A stretch of 17,686 bases of DNA from Desulfobacterales bacterium (GTDB taxonomy: Bacteria > Desulfobacterota > Desulfobacteria > Desulfobacterales > RPRI01). Below the pieces are notes generated by a model. The model worked only from the letters and a program-made list of their open reading frames with translations, ran no database searches and had not been told where the DNA came from. Made by a program: the position numbers and the translations under genes. Positions 6,848 to 15,112 of this stretch are shown in pieces; position 1 is the first letter of the stretch; each line of letters starts with the position of its first letter. The stretch spans positions 1 to 17,686 of the forward strand of contig JAUYEO010000115.1 in assembly GCA_030689795.1 (NCBI GenBank), in the 5' to 3' direction.

Positions 6848-8233
6848 ATGGATAAAATAAAAGTTCTCATCGCCGAGGACAGCATTACTCAGGCCATGCA
6901 ATTACAGCGTATCCTTGAAAAGAACGGCTATGATGCAACCATTGTAGCTAATGGAAGCGAGGCTTTACGGTCGATCAGTAAATCCAAACCCCTGATCGTC
7001 ATCTCCGATATCATGATGCCGGAAATGGATGGCTATGAGCTCTGCCGGCAAATCAAATCAAATGAGTTATACAGGGACATATCTGTGATCCTTCTGACAT
7101 CTCTCTCTCAGCCGCAGGCGGTTATATGGGCGCTGCAATGCGGCGCCGATAAATTCATCACCAAGCCCTATGATGAAAACAATCTACTTTCAACGATTCA
7201 GTACCTGAACAAGAATCACAAAAGTCAAGCTCCCCTCCAAGAAGGTATCGATATCTCATATAGAGGTGAAACATATTCTATTACTTCAACCCGATCACAG
7301 ATTCTCAACCTTCTTCTTTCCTCATACGAAACGGCTGTTATAAAAAACCTTGAACTGATCGAAACACAGGCTGAATTAAAAAGACTCAATCAAGGCCTCG
7401 AAGAAATAGTCGATCAAAGGACAGCAGCCCTTCGTGATGAAATTGCCGAACGCAAGGCGGCAGTGGCAGTTCTGCAGGAAAAGAACGAAGAAATAAAGAC
7501 CATGTTGCAGCGGCTCTTGCAGGTGGAGAAGCTGGCAACGATGGGGGAACTGGCGTCGAGTATTGCCCACGAACTGAACAATCCCCTGGCCACTGTCAGC
7601 TTAAGGGTTGAATTGCTCATCGCTCAGTCAACCGGGGATGATCGGCGCCTGCGGGAGCTGGAAATCATCTGGAAGGAGGTCGAGCGGATGGGCAATCTCG
7701 TGAGCAATCTCCTGCAATTCAGCCGCCGGAGTCAACCGCAGATCTCTACGGTGAACGTGTGTGATGAGATCGAAAAGACGCTTGAACTTATTCATTACCA
7801 CTTACGCAAGCACAATATTGCAGTTGCACGGGAATTCAAACCCGAGGGGCCGCTTATCCATGCAGATCGTCAACAATTGAGACAATTGTTTCTGAACCTG
7901 TTCACAAATGCAAGCGATGCCATGCCGGATGGAGGAACGCTTACGATCCGCGTGACCAAGCGTCCCGAAGAAAAACAGATCTGTATCGAGATTGCCGATA
8001 CGGGTGTGGGCATACCGCCTGAAATTTTACCCAAAGTTCTGGAACCCTTCTATACCACAAAACCGGAAGGAAAAGGCACGGGATTGGGATTGGCTATTTG
8101 CAGGCGCATAGCTCAGGGACATGGTGGAACACTCAATATCACAAGCGAGGGGGGTCCCGGAAACGGGACAAGGGTAAGTATCACCCTGCCTTTCTCAAAT
8201 GGACATAATACAGCATTACTAAAAGACGGCTGA
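6848..8233 (+). CDS. Soluble hybrid: receiver plus HisKA-type sensor histidine kinase
   Basis: A 461-residue cytoplasmic protein without membrane segments. An N-terminal receiver (about 1-120) has E10/D11, phospho-acceptor Asp54 in VISDIMMPEMDGYE and Lys106. A linker with a long coiled coil (about 160-220) follows. The HisKA dimerisation domain has His241 in SIAHELNNPLATV. The HATPase_c domain (about 335-450) shows the N box LFLNLFTNASDAM, the G1 box IADTGVGIP, an F box and the G2 box GKGTGLGLAICRR. I chose ATG 6848 because GGAG at 6836-6839 is 8 nt upstream; a GTG at 6839 in the same frame overlaps that site. With the receiver at the N terminus it probably takes phosphoryl groups from CheA and in turn controls another receiver, plausibly that of the next gene 27 nt downstream. 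That relay is inferred. Confidence 0.92.
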   Translation: MDKIKVLIAEDSITQAMQLQRILEKNGYDATIVANGSEALRSISKSKPLIVISDIMMPEMDGYELCRQIKSNELYRDISVILLTSLSQPQAVIWALQCGADKFITKPYDENNLLSTIQYLNKNHKSQAPLQEGIDISYRGETYSITSTRSQILNLLLSSYETAVIKNLELIETQAELKRLNQGLEEIVDQRTAALRDEIAERKAAVAVLQEKNEEIKTMLQRLLQVEKLATMGELASSIAHELNNPLATVSLRVELLIAQSTGDDRRLRELEIIWKEVERMGNLVSNLLQFSRRSQPQISTVNVCDEIEKTLELIHYHLRKHNIAVAREFKPEGPLIHADRQQLRQLFLNLFTNASDAMPDGGTLTIRVTKRPEEKQICIEIADTGVGIPPEILPKVLEPFYTTKPEGKGTGLGLAICRRIAQGHGGTLNITSEGGPGNGTRVSITLPFSNGHNTALLKDG

Positions 8234-8260
8234 CTATGAAAAATGTTGGGGGATATGAAA

Positions 8261-11200
8261 ATGGATCATGATAATCTCAAACTGGGCCGCATAATGATCG
8301 TTGATGACGAAGCCGAGCTGATGACAGCCCTTTGTGAAGCGCTCGCCGGTCAGGGATACGAAACGACGGGATTTACCACCGGCGCCGACGCATCGAAGGT
8401 TCTTGTGGAACAGGATTACGACCTGCTTCTGACTGATCTGATGATGCCGGAAATGGATGGCATTGCCCTGCTTCAGGCCGGGCTTGAAATTGATCCGAAT
8501 CTTGTCTGCATCATCATGACCGGGCACGGGACGGTTCAGACGGCTGTGGAGGCTATGAAGAAAGGCGCGTTTGATTATATACTGAAGCCTTTCAAGCTTA
8601 ATACGCTTATGCCGGTACTCTCACGCGCCATGGAAGTACGCAGTCTGCGGATGGATAATATACAACTTAAAGAGACCGTAGCCATTCATGAACTTGGTAA
8701 GGCGATCGCTTTTTCTACCGATTTGAACGCCATCATGAATAAAGTCGCAGATGCCGTCCTTCAGCAATGCGCCTCGGATGAGGTATCCATCATGCTCCCG
8801 ACCCGTGACGGCAAGGAACTTTATATCGCCGTTGCCCGTGGCGGGCACAGTGAGTACATCGGGGAGCGTGTGACGATGGGGCGTGGTATTGCCGGCTGGG
8901 TAGCCAGTAACCGCGAGACCGTGATCATCAATGGAAAGGTTGATGATCCGCGTTTTTCTCCTGTCAATCCACGCACCGATATTCGTGCCGCCGTTTCCAT
9001 GCCGATGATGGCGGGAGGCAATCTGGTGGGCGTGTTGAATGTCAATGTCACAAAGAGTCATCGCCACATGACGCTGGGACAAGTGAAGGCGCTCAGTATT
9101 CTTGTGAGCATCATTTCACCAATCCTGGAAAATACATGGTTGAATATCCGGATGCGCCAGGCTGAAGAAAAATACCGCTCAATCTTCGAAAACTCGACCG
9201 AGGGCATCTACCAGACAACTCCGGAAGGTCAGTTCATCACCGCCAATACAGCAATGGCAACAATGTTGGGTTATGATTCTCCCGAAGAGTTAATATCTAC
9301 CGTGACCGATATTGCCGGTCAGGTCTATGTGAATCCGGAAGATCAGACAAAAATAAGACAGATCATCGAAAACAACGGCCAGGCAAAATCATATGAAACC
9401 CAGTTTTACCGGAAGGATGGCAGTGTGACCTGGGTCTCCATGAGCACCCATGCCGTCTGTGATAAAAAAGGGGAACTTCTCAATTATGATGGGATTGTGG
9501 AGGATATATCTGAGCGGAAACGTGCAGAGAGGCAGCAGGTCTTAACCAGCAGAATTCTTGAAACGCTGAACCGCTCGAACGATATTCAGAAACTGATCGA
9601 CGATATCCTCCACCTGTTGAAGGAAAGCACGGGCATCGAGGCCGTCGGGATACGGCTGCGGGAGGGAGAAGATTACCCCTACTATGTGACCAACGGTTTT
9701 TCCGACCATTTCGTGGAAGCGGAAAATTATCTTTGCGCACTTGATGACGCCGGTGAGATAATCCGTGATTCAAAGGGGAATCCATATCTCGAATGCATGT
9801 GCGGAAACATTCTGTGCGGCCGGACGGACCCTTCCAAGCCCTTTTTCACGGAGGGCGGCAGCTTCTGGACGAACAGCACGACGAAACATCTGGCCGAGAA
9901 ATCCGAGAAGGAGTATCAGTGCCGCATAAGAAACCGCTGCAACGGCGAGGGGTATGAGTCCGTGGCGCTGATTCCTCTGCAGTCGGGCAGTGAAACCATC
10001 GGTCTTCTGCAATTCAACGATTCGCGACGGAATCTCTTCACGCTCGACATGATCCGGTTTCTCGAGGGGATCGGCGCCAGCATCGGCATCGTGGTCACCC
10101 GCCGGCGATCCGCGAAAGCGCTTCAGGAAAGCGAGCAGCGGTTCATGAACGTACTATACTCATCCCCGGATGCCGTTCTTCTGATCGATGGCGAGACATT
10201 TTATGACTGTAACGAAGCCACTGTTCAAATGCTCGGATACTCCAAACGGGATGAGGTCCTGAAGACTCACCCCTCGGAATTGTCCCCACCCACACAACCC
10301 GATGGGAAAAGCTCCTTTGAGAAGGCAAATGAGATGATGAGGACAGCCTTCGAGAGCGGGTTCCACCGGTTCGAATGGGCGCACCGCAGAGCCAACGGAG
10401 AAGAATTTCCGGTCGAAGTGTCCCTCACATCCATCGTGCTTCATGGAAAAAACATGCTTTATTGTACATGGCGCGACCTCACCGAGCAAAAGCGGGCGGA
10501 GGAATGGCTGCTCAGGGAGCGCAGCATGGTCGATCGTATCATGAAGACCAGTCCCGCAGGCATTACGGTTGTTGACCGTAAGGGGCAAATCGTATTTGCC
10601 AATAAACGGGCTGAGGAGATATTTTGTCTCACGAAAAACAAAATCACCCAACGGGGCTATAGCGCTTCCGAATGGCATATCACAGACTTTGACGGGAATC
10701 CGTTTCCTGAAGAGCAGTTGCCGTTCACCCAGGTGATGAACGCCGGCAATCCGGTCTATGGGGTCCGTCATGCCATTGAATTGTCCGGCAGGCAGCGGGT
10801 GTTCCTCTCGATCAACGGCGCCCCCATTTTTGACGAGTCGGGTCATATTAGTGAAGTGGTTTTCACCATCGACGACATCACACAATACAGGCAAGCTGAA
10901 GAAAAAATTATACAGAGCATCAAACTATTAGAAAAAAGTATGGAAGATACGATCAAAGCGATGTCAATGGTTGTGGAAACAAGAGACCCGTACACGGCAG
11001 GTCATCAAGGAAAGGTGGCCAGACTTGCCGTCGTCATTGCTGAAAAGTTGAATCTTTCGGAACTGCTGATCAAAGGCATTCTCATGGCAGGGGTAATCCA
11101 TGACATCGGCAAGATATATATCCCTGCAGAGTTTCTCAGCAAACCCGGCAAGTTATCGGAAACGGAAATGGCATTTGTCAGAACACACTCTCAGAAAGGT

Positions 11201-11512
11201 TATGATATCATGAAGAATATCGCTTTCCCCTGGCCTGTAGCGAGGGTCATACTGGAACACCATGAAAGAATTGATGGTTCTGGTTATCCTGATGGAAAGT
11301 TTAATAACGATATTCTTCTTGAATCAAGGATCATCGCTGTTGCCGACGTAGTTGAAGCCATAGCTTCTCATCGACCGTACCGTCCCGCTCTCGGAATAGA
11401 TGCTGCCCTGGGAGAAATCGAAAAAAACAAAGGGGTTCTATATGACTCAGATGTAGTGGATGCCTGCCTGATGCTATTCAGAGAAGAAGGTTTTCAACTC
11501 GAAGGCACCTGA
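8261..11512 (+). CDS. Response regulator with GAF-PAS sensors and HD-GYP c-di-GMP phosphodiesterase
   Basis: A 1083-residue soluble protein with a long sensory middle. The receiver (about 8-125) has Asp59 in LLTDLMMPEMDG and Lys109. A GAF domain (about 145-290), a PAS with PAC (about 303-420), a cysteine-bearing GAF (about 428-615), and two more PAS domains (about 623-745 and 752-878) follow. A coiled coil leads to a C-terminal HD-GYP domain (about 893-1080). Its active-site motifs are intact: AGHQGKVARL, HDIGK (His947, Asp948), THSQKGY, LEHHERIDGSGYPDG and a late ADVVEAIASHRPYRPA. Active HD-GYP enzymes hydrolyse cyclic di-GMP. I prefer ATG 8261 because GGGGGA at 8248-8253 has a 7-nt spacing; ATG 8243 and ATG 8255 are in frame but worse placed. 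As the last gene of the operon it is the probable output, linking receptor signals to cyclic-di-GMP level. Confidence 0.93.
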   Translation: MDHDNLKLGRIMIVDDEAELMTALCEALAGQGYETTGFTTGADASKVLVEQDYDLLLTDLMMPEMDGIALLQAGLEIDPNLVCIIMTGHGTVQTAVEAMKKGAFDYILKPFKLNTLMPVLSRAMEVRSLRMDNIQLKETVAIHELGKAIAFSTDLNAIMNKVADAVLQQCASDEVSIMLPTRDGKELYIAVARGGHSEYIGERVTMGRGIAGWVASNRETVIINGKVDDPRFSPVNPRTDIRAAVSMPMMAGGNLVGVLNVNVTKSHRHMTLGQVKALSILVSIISPILENTWLNIRMRQAEEKYRSIFENSTEGIYQTTPEGQFITANTAMATMLGYDSPEELISTVTDIAGQVYVNPEDQTKIRQIIENNGQAKSYETQFYRKDGSVTWVSMSTHAVCDKKGELLNYDGIVEDISERKRAERQQVLTSRILETLNRSNDIQKLIDDILHLLKESTGIEAVGIRLREGEDYPYYVTNGFSDHFVEAENYLCALDDAGEIIRDSKGNPYLECMCGNILCGRTDPSKPFFTEGGSFWTNSTTKHLAEKSEKEYQCRIRNRCNGEGYESVALIPLQSGSETIGLLQFNDSRRNLFTLDMIRFLEGIGASIGIVVTRRRSAKALQESEQRFMNVLYSSPDAVLLIDGETFYDCNEATVQMLGYSKRDEVLKTHPSELSPPTQPDGKSSFEKANEMMRTAFESGFHRFEWAHRRANGEEFPVEVSLTSIVLHGKNMLYCTWRDLTEQKRAEEWLLRERSMVDRIMKTSPAGITVVDRKGQIVFANKRAEEIFCLTKNKITQRGYSASEWHITDFDGNPFPEEQLPFTQVMNAGNPVYGVRHAIELSGRQRVFLSINGAPIFDESGHISEVVFTIDDITQYRQAEEKIIQSIKLLEKSMEDTIKAMSMVVETRDPYTAGHQGKVARLAVVIAEKLNLSELLIKGILMAGVIHDIGKIYIPAEFLSKPGKLSETEMAFVRTHSQKGYDIMKNIAFPWPVARVILEHHERIDGSGYPDGKFNNDILLESRIIAVADVVEAIASHRPYRPALGIDAALGEIEKNKGVLYDSDVVDACLMLFREEGFQLEGT

Positions 11513-11529
11513 TTTTAAATGATAATCTT

Positions 11530-11630
11530 CACAGCAAGGCTGAGCTAAAATTTACTGATATTCACAAATCCCCTTCTTGCCGAAGGGTTCGAGTGAAAAA
11601 TCCGCCTCAGGCGGACAGAAGCTTGCTGTG
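11530..11630. terminator. Hairpin-rich convergent spacer, possible bidirectional terminator
   Basis: The spacer separates the convergent HD-GYP gene and pyrF. CACAGCAAG at 11530-11538 and CTTGCTGTG at 11622-11630 form a 9-bp inverted repeat. It encloses two perfect hairpins: CCCTTC/GAAGGG (11571-11587) and TCCGCC/GGCGGA with a TCA loop (11601-11615). No clear T-run follows on either strand, so a classical intrinsic terminator is not evident. The position between converging genes still suggests transcript-end function or a dispersed palindromic repeat. Confidence 0.45.
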
Positions 11631-11638
11631 GGGAATCT

Positions 11639-12367
11639 TCAATAGATGGATAGCGCCGCTTCAATCTCTTCCGCCGTCATGACGGCTGCAGAAACCGGGT
11701 CTTTTGCATCCCTTATAGGCCGCCCTATGACAAGATAATCGGAGCCGTTTTTGATTGCATCGGCGGGAGTTGTTACCCGCTGCTGATCATCTTTTTTGTT
11801 CAGACTCCAGGCCGGCCTTATTCCCGGCGTGACTGCAAGAAATTCTTTCCCGAAGGCATTCTTTATCATCTTTGCTTCAAGCCCGGAACAGACAACGCCG
11901 GCACACCCGGCATCTTTTGCGGTTTCAGCGCGTTTTAAAACAAGTTTTGTAATGTCAGAGTAGTATTGGTTTTCAAAACCTGCTTTTTTGATATCAAAGG
12001 CCGACACGCTCGTTAAGACTGTCACCCCGAGAACACCCGTTTTTCCGGCGCTTCCGGCAACTGCGGCTTTGAGCATCTCTTTTTCTTCTCCGCAGTGAAC
12101 GGTTGTCAGGTTTACGCCCAGTTCGGCGATGCTTTCCATGGCCCGTCTCACGGTTGTCGGAATATCGTGGAGTTTAAGATCAAGAAAAATGCCGGCTTCG
12201 CTCATATCTCTTATCATTTTTACGATTTGCGGGCCGGATCTTATGAAAAGCTCGAGCCCCACCTTGAACATGCCTACATGCTTTGCGAGAAGGCCGATAT
12301 AATGCTTCGCTTCTCCGGCTGACGGGACATCAAGAGGAAAGATTATATAATCCTTTGCAAGCTTCAT
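11639..12367 (-). CDS. pyrF: Orotidine 5'-phosphate decarboxylase
   Basis: A 242-residue enzyme that decarboxylates OMP to UMP, the last step of de novo pyrimidine synthesis. The family signature is clear: LDVPSAGEA near the start, and the catalytic FLDLKLHDIPTTV with Asp63, Lys65 and Asp68. TVHCGEE follows, then LGVTVLTS, TPGIRP and the phosphate-binding YLVIGRPIRDAKDP near the end. The length is normal for the bacterial type. A good ribosome binding site (GGAGG on the - strand at 12375-12379) precedes the ATG. The gene lies 18 nt downstream of rfbB on the same strand and is probably co-transcribed with it. Confidence 0.97.
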   Translation of the reverse strand: MKLAKDYIIFPLDVPSAGEAKHYIGLLAKHVGMFKVGLELFIRSGPQIVKMIRDMSEAGIFLDLKLHDIPTTVRRAMESIAELGVNLTTVHCGEEKEMLKAAVAGSAGKTGVLGVTVLTSVSAFDIKKAGFENQYYSDITKLVLKRAETAKDAGCAGVVCSGLEAKMIKNAFGKEFLAVTPGIRPAWSLNKKDDQQRVTTPADAIKNGSDYLVIGRPIRDAKDPVSAAVMTAEEIEAALSIY

Positions 12368-12385
12368 ATTCAGTCCTCCATAAAG

Positions 12386-13444
12386 CTATTGCCGGTTTTC
12401 ATACTGCTGTTTCATCCAATCCATATATTCACCGCTTTTTACCCGTTTCACCCAGTCCCTGTTTTCAATATACCAGTATATGGTCTCCTTGATTCCGGTT
12501 TCAAAAGTTTTGGAAGGAGTCCATCCAAGCTCCATTTTCAGCTTTGTAAAATCCATTGCGTATCTCAGGTCATGGCCGGGCCTGTCTTTTACAAAGGTTA
12601 TCAGGTTTTTCCGGTGGTTTCCGTTTGACCCAGGCACTATTTTGTCGACAAGGTCGCAGATGCTTCTGACAACGTCGATATTCGCTTTTTCGCACCCGCC
12701 TCCGATGTTATATGTTTCACCGCGGCGGCCCTTCTTCATTATCGCCCATATTGCGTTGCAGTGATCTTTTACATACAGCCAGTCGCGGACGTTAATGCCT
12801 TCTCCGTATATCGGGAGTGGTTTGTTTTCAATGGCGTTTAAAATCATGAGAGGGATCAGTTTTTCGGGAAACTGGCAGGGTCCGTAATTGTTTGAACAGT
12901 TCGAGATTGTCACAGGAATGCCGTAGGTAATCGCGTATGATCTTACAAGGTGGTCTGCGGCGGCTTTTGAAGCCGAATAAGGACTGCTTGGATTATATGG
13001 TGTGTTTTCGGTAAAGTATCCGGCTTTGCCGAGTGAGCCAAAAACCTCGTCTGTGCTCACATGGTGAAAAAGGGCAAGTCTATGGCTGTGCAGCCTTGCA
13101 AGTTCAAGGAGGCAGAATGTGCCTACTATGTTTGTATGTATGAAATCGGCGGGTTTTGCTATTGACCTGTCGACGTGCGTTTCCGCGGCAAAATGGCATA
13201 TCGTATCTATATCGTACATTTTAAATATCGCCGACATCTCCATAAGATCGCATATGTCTGTTCTGCTGAAATAATATCTGCCCGGGAAGGCTTCTTCGAT
13301 TCCGGCAAGATTTTCCAGATTTCCGGCATAAGTGAGTTTGTCGACATTTATAATGCGTCCGTCGAAATCTGTTTCAGTTAACAGATACCGGATGAAATTT
13401 GACCCGATGAAACCGCAGCCGCCTGTTACAAGAATATTTTTCAT
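12386..13444 (-). CDS. rfbB: dTDP-glucose 4,6-dehydratase
   Basis: A 352-residue short-chain dehydrogenase/reductase of the extended type. It converts dTDP-glucose to dTDP-4-keto-6-deoxyglucose, the entry step to dTDP-L-rhamnose and other deoxysugars of surface polysaccharides. An N-terminal NAD-binding motif TGGCGFIGSN (residues 7-16) is followed by NVDKLTYAGNLENL. Family-specific HFAAETHVDRSI comes next. The catalytic STDEVFGSL has Thr131, Asp132 and Glu133, and YSASKAAADHLV has Tyr156 and Lys160. Also present are NCSNNYGPCQFPEKLIPL and the C-terminal DRPGHDLRYAMD. The last motif and the paired Asp-Glu distinguish it from plain UDP-glucose epimerases. The usual partners rfbA, rfbC and rfbD are not adjacent; pyrF follows instead. 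The promoter should lie in the 243-bp divergent spacer before selA. Confidence 0.95.
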   Translation of the reverse strand: MKNILVTGGCGFIGSNFIRYLLTETDFDGRIINVDKLTYAGNLENLAGIEEAFPGRYYFSRTDICDLMEMSAIFKMYDIDTICHFAAETHVDRSIAKPADFIHTNIVGTFCLLELARLHSHRLALFHHVSTDEVFGSLGKAGYFTENTPYNPSSPYSASKAAADHLVRSYAITYGIPVTISNCSNNYGPCQFPEKLIPLMILNAIENKPLPIYGEGINVRDWLYVKDHCNAIWAIMKKGRRGETYNIGGGCEKANIDVVRSICDLVDKIVPGSNGNHRKNLITFVKDRPGHDLRYAMDFTKLKMELGWTPSKTFETGIKETIYWYIENRDWVKRVKSGEYMDWMKQQYENRQ

Positions 13445-13470
13445 ATACCAGTAAGTTCCGCCTGTTTAAT

Positions 13471-13498
13471 CAGTTATCAGTAACCATAAACCGTGAAC
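13471..13498. repeat. Short heptad run in the rfbB-selA spacer
   Basis: Four consecutive 7-mers, CAGTTAT, CAGTAAC, CATAAAC and CGTGAAC, lie between the divergent rfbB and selA genes. They share the 7-bp periodicity of the AGTT/AACT repeats in the chemosensory operon but have a different consensus. The rest of the 243-bp spacer (13445-13687) is A/T-rich and must hold the promoters of both operons. I see no convincing -35/-10 pair in it and no ORF I would call. Confidence 0.5.
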
Positions 13499-13687
13499 TA
13501 ATCTCTTCGGATGTATAACACACAATATCTTTCCAATGAATATAAATTTTGACGTCTTCGTAAAAAGGCGTGAAACTCCCTCTTTCTTTTAAATACAAGA
13601 AATGTGTTGAATTAATTAAGTTTAAAATGATATGGAACAAAAAAGACCGACTATTTATTGTAAGAACCATGAACAGGAATTTTAGAT

Positions 13688-15112
13688 ATGGAATTGAATG
13701 AAAAACAGCAGGCTCTTTTACGGATGCTTCCCGGCATAGACCGTATTCTTGAACTTTCAAAGAAAGAACCGGACTTTGAAAATGTTCCGAGATCGGTTCT
13801 TCTTCAGTCGGCAAGAAAAATCGTTGAGAGTTTAAGATACGGAATTCTTGCAGGCAATCCGTCTGTTGCAGAAAATGATTTGACAGATTCTCCTGTTTTG
13901 GAAAAAATGAAAGATACCGTAAAAAAAATAATGACGCCCAATCTGAAACGCATCATAAATGCAACCGGTGTTGTTGTTCATACGAATTTAGGCCGGTCTG
14001 TTCTGGCTGAAGAAGCCGCCGGGAATCTGCTTGCAATTGCGACCGGGTATTCGAATCTCGAGTTCGATCTGGCGACAGGGGAACGAGGTTCAAGATACAG
14101 TTGCGTCGAAGAGATTCTGTGCGAAATAAGCGGCGCCGAGGCGGCAATGGTTGTAAATAATAATGCGGCAGCGGTTTTGCTCTGCCTCGACACGATGGCA
14201 AGAAACAGAAAGGTCATAGTTTCAAGAGGTGAGCTTGTCGAAATTGGCGGATCGTTTCGGATACCCGATGTCATGGCAAAAAGCGGGGCAATATTAAAAG
14301 AGGTCGGAACCACAAACCGGACGCACCTTAAAGATTATATCGGGGCAATTGACGGCGACACGGCCCTTTTGCTGAAAGTCCATACCAGCAACTACAGCGT
14401 TGTCGGGTTTACCGCGAGTGTGACACTGAAGGAGCTTGTGGAGCTTGGCTCAAAGCACCAGATTCCTGTTATGGAGGATCTGGGAAGCGGAACCTTCATC
14501 GATTTTTCAAAATACGGACTCTTAAAGGAGCCGACGGTCCAGGAATCTGTATCAGACGGAGCAGATGTCATAACCTTCAGCGGAGACAAACTGCTCGGCG
14601 GCCCGCAGGCGGGAATAATTGTGGGAAAGAGGGATGTCGTGGACAGCGTTAAGAAAAACCCTCTCACAAGGGCGCTTCGTATCGACAAGCTGACCCTTGC
14701 CGCGCTTGAGAGCACACTCAGGATATACAGGGATCCTGAAAAAGCCGTAAAACTTATTCCGACTCTTTTCATGCTGACGACTCCTTTTAATCTGATAAAA
14801 AAACGCGCCGATAAACTTTTCAGGCTGCTTGCAAAGATAAACAATCCTGCGCTTTCAATCAATCTTGTCGATATGAGCTCCAAGGCAGGGGGCGGCTCCC
14901 TTCCGCTTCTTGATCTTCCCAGCAAGTGCATTGCGGTGAAAATAGAAGGAATCTCGTCGAACACCATTGAAAGAAATATGCGGGAGAACACGCCTCCTGT
15001 AATAGGAAGGATAGAAGATGACAGCTTTATCATGGATTTGAGAACGGTTCAGGAAGATGAACTGAATATAATAAAAGACGCTGTTGCCCGCATTTTGAAC
15101 AGGAATAAATAA
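13688..15112 (+). CDS. selA: L-seryl-tRNA(Sec) selenium transferase (selenocysteine synthase)
   Basis: A 474-residue PLP enzyme that converts seryl-tRNA(Sec) to selenocysteinyl-tRNA(Sec) using selenophosphate. The N-terminal SelA domain has LLRMLPGIDRIL. It leads into the fold-type I core with RIINATGVVVHTNLGRS, NLEFDLATGERGSR and VVNNNAAAVLL. The PLP-binding lysine is Lys301 in FSGDKLLGGPQAG. The length is normal for bacterial SelA. AGGA at 13675-13678 supports the ATG. Its stop overlaps the start of the next gene by one base (TAATG). Neither selB, selD nor the tRNA(Sec) gene is in the window, so the rest of the selenocysteine machinery must be encoded elsewhere. Its presence implies that the organism makes selenoproteins. 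Confidence 0.97.
   Translation: MELNEKQQALLRMLPGIDRILELSKKEPDFENVPRSVLLQSARKIVESLRYGILAGNPSVAENDLTDSPVLEKMKDTVKKIMTPNLKRIINATGVVVHTNLGRSVLAEEAAGNLLAIATGYSNLEFDLATGERGSRYSCVEEILCEISGAEAAMVVNNNAAAVLLCLDTMARNRKVIVSRGELVEIGGSFRIPDVMAKSGAILKEVGTTNRTHLKDYIGAIDGDTALLLKVHTSNYSVVGFTASVTLKELVELGSKHQIPVMEDLGSGTFIDFSKYGLLKEPTVQESVSDGADVITFSGDKLLGGPQAGIIVGKRDVVDSVKKNPLTRALRIDKLTLAALESTLRIYRDPEKAVKLIPTLFMLTTPFNLIKKRADKLFRLLAKINNPALSINLVDMSSKAGGGSLPLLDLPSKCIAVKIEGISSNTIERNMRENTPPVIGRIEDDSFIMDLRTVQEDELNIIKDAVARILNRNK

Noticed and set aside
10160..10894. Long antisense reading frame (244 codons, - strand) within the HD-GYP regulator gene
   Set aside because: The + strand frame encodes continuous PAS domains with clear motifs. 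The antisense product shows no recognisable family, and several such frames occur opposite G/C-rich coding DNA.
13557..13564. TCGTAAAA in the rfbB-selA spacer as a second copy of the gmhA-downstream element
   Set aside because: Only 8 bases are shared with 17042-17049, and the palindrome is absent, so this is within chance expectation.
13605..13637. Promoter for selA (TTGAAT followed by TGATAT)
   Set aside because: The spacing is about 15 bp and the matches are partial in a very A/T-rich stretch, so I could not separate it from background.
14392..15033. Antisense reading frame (213 codons) opposite selA
   Set aside because: It overlaps the conserved C-terminal part of SelA and has a serine-rich composition typical of shadow frames.
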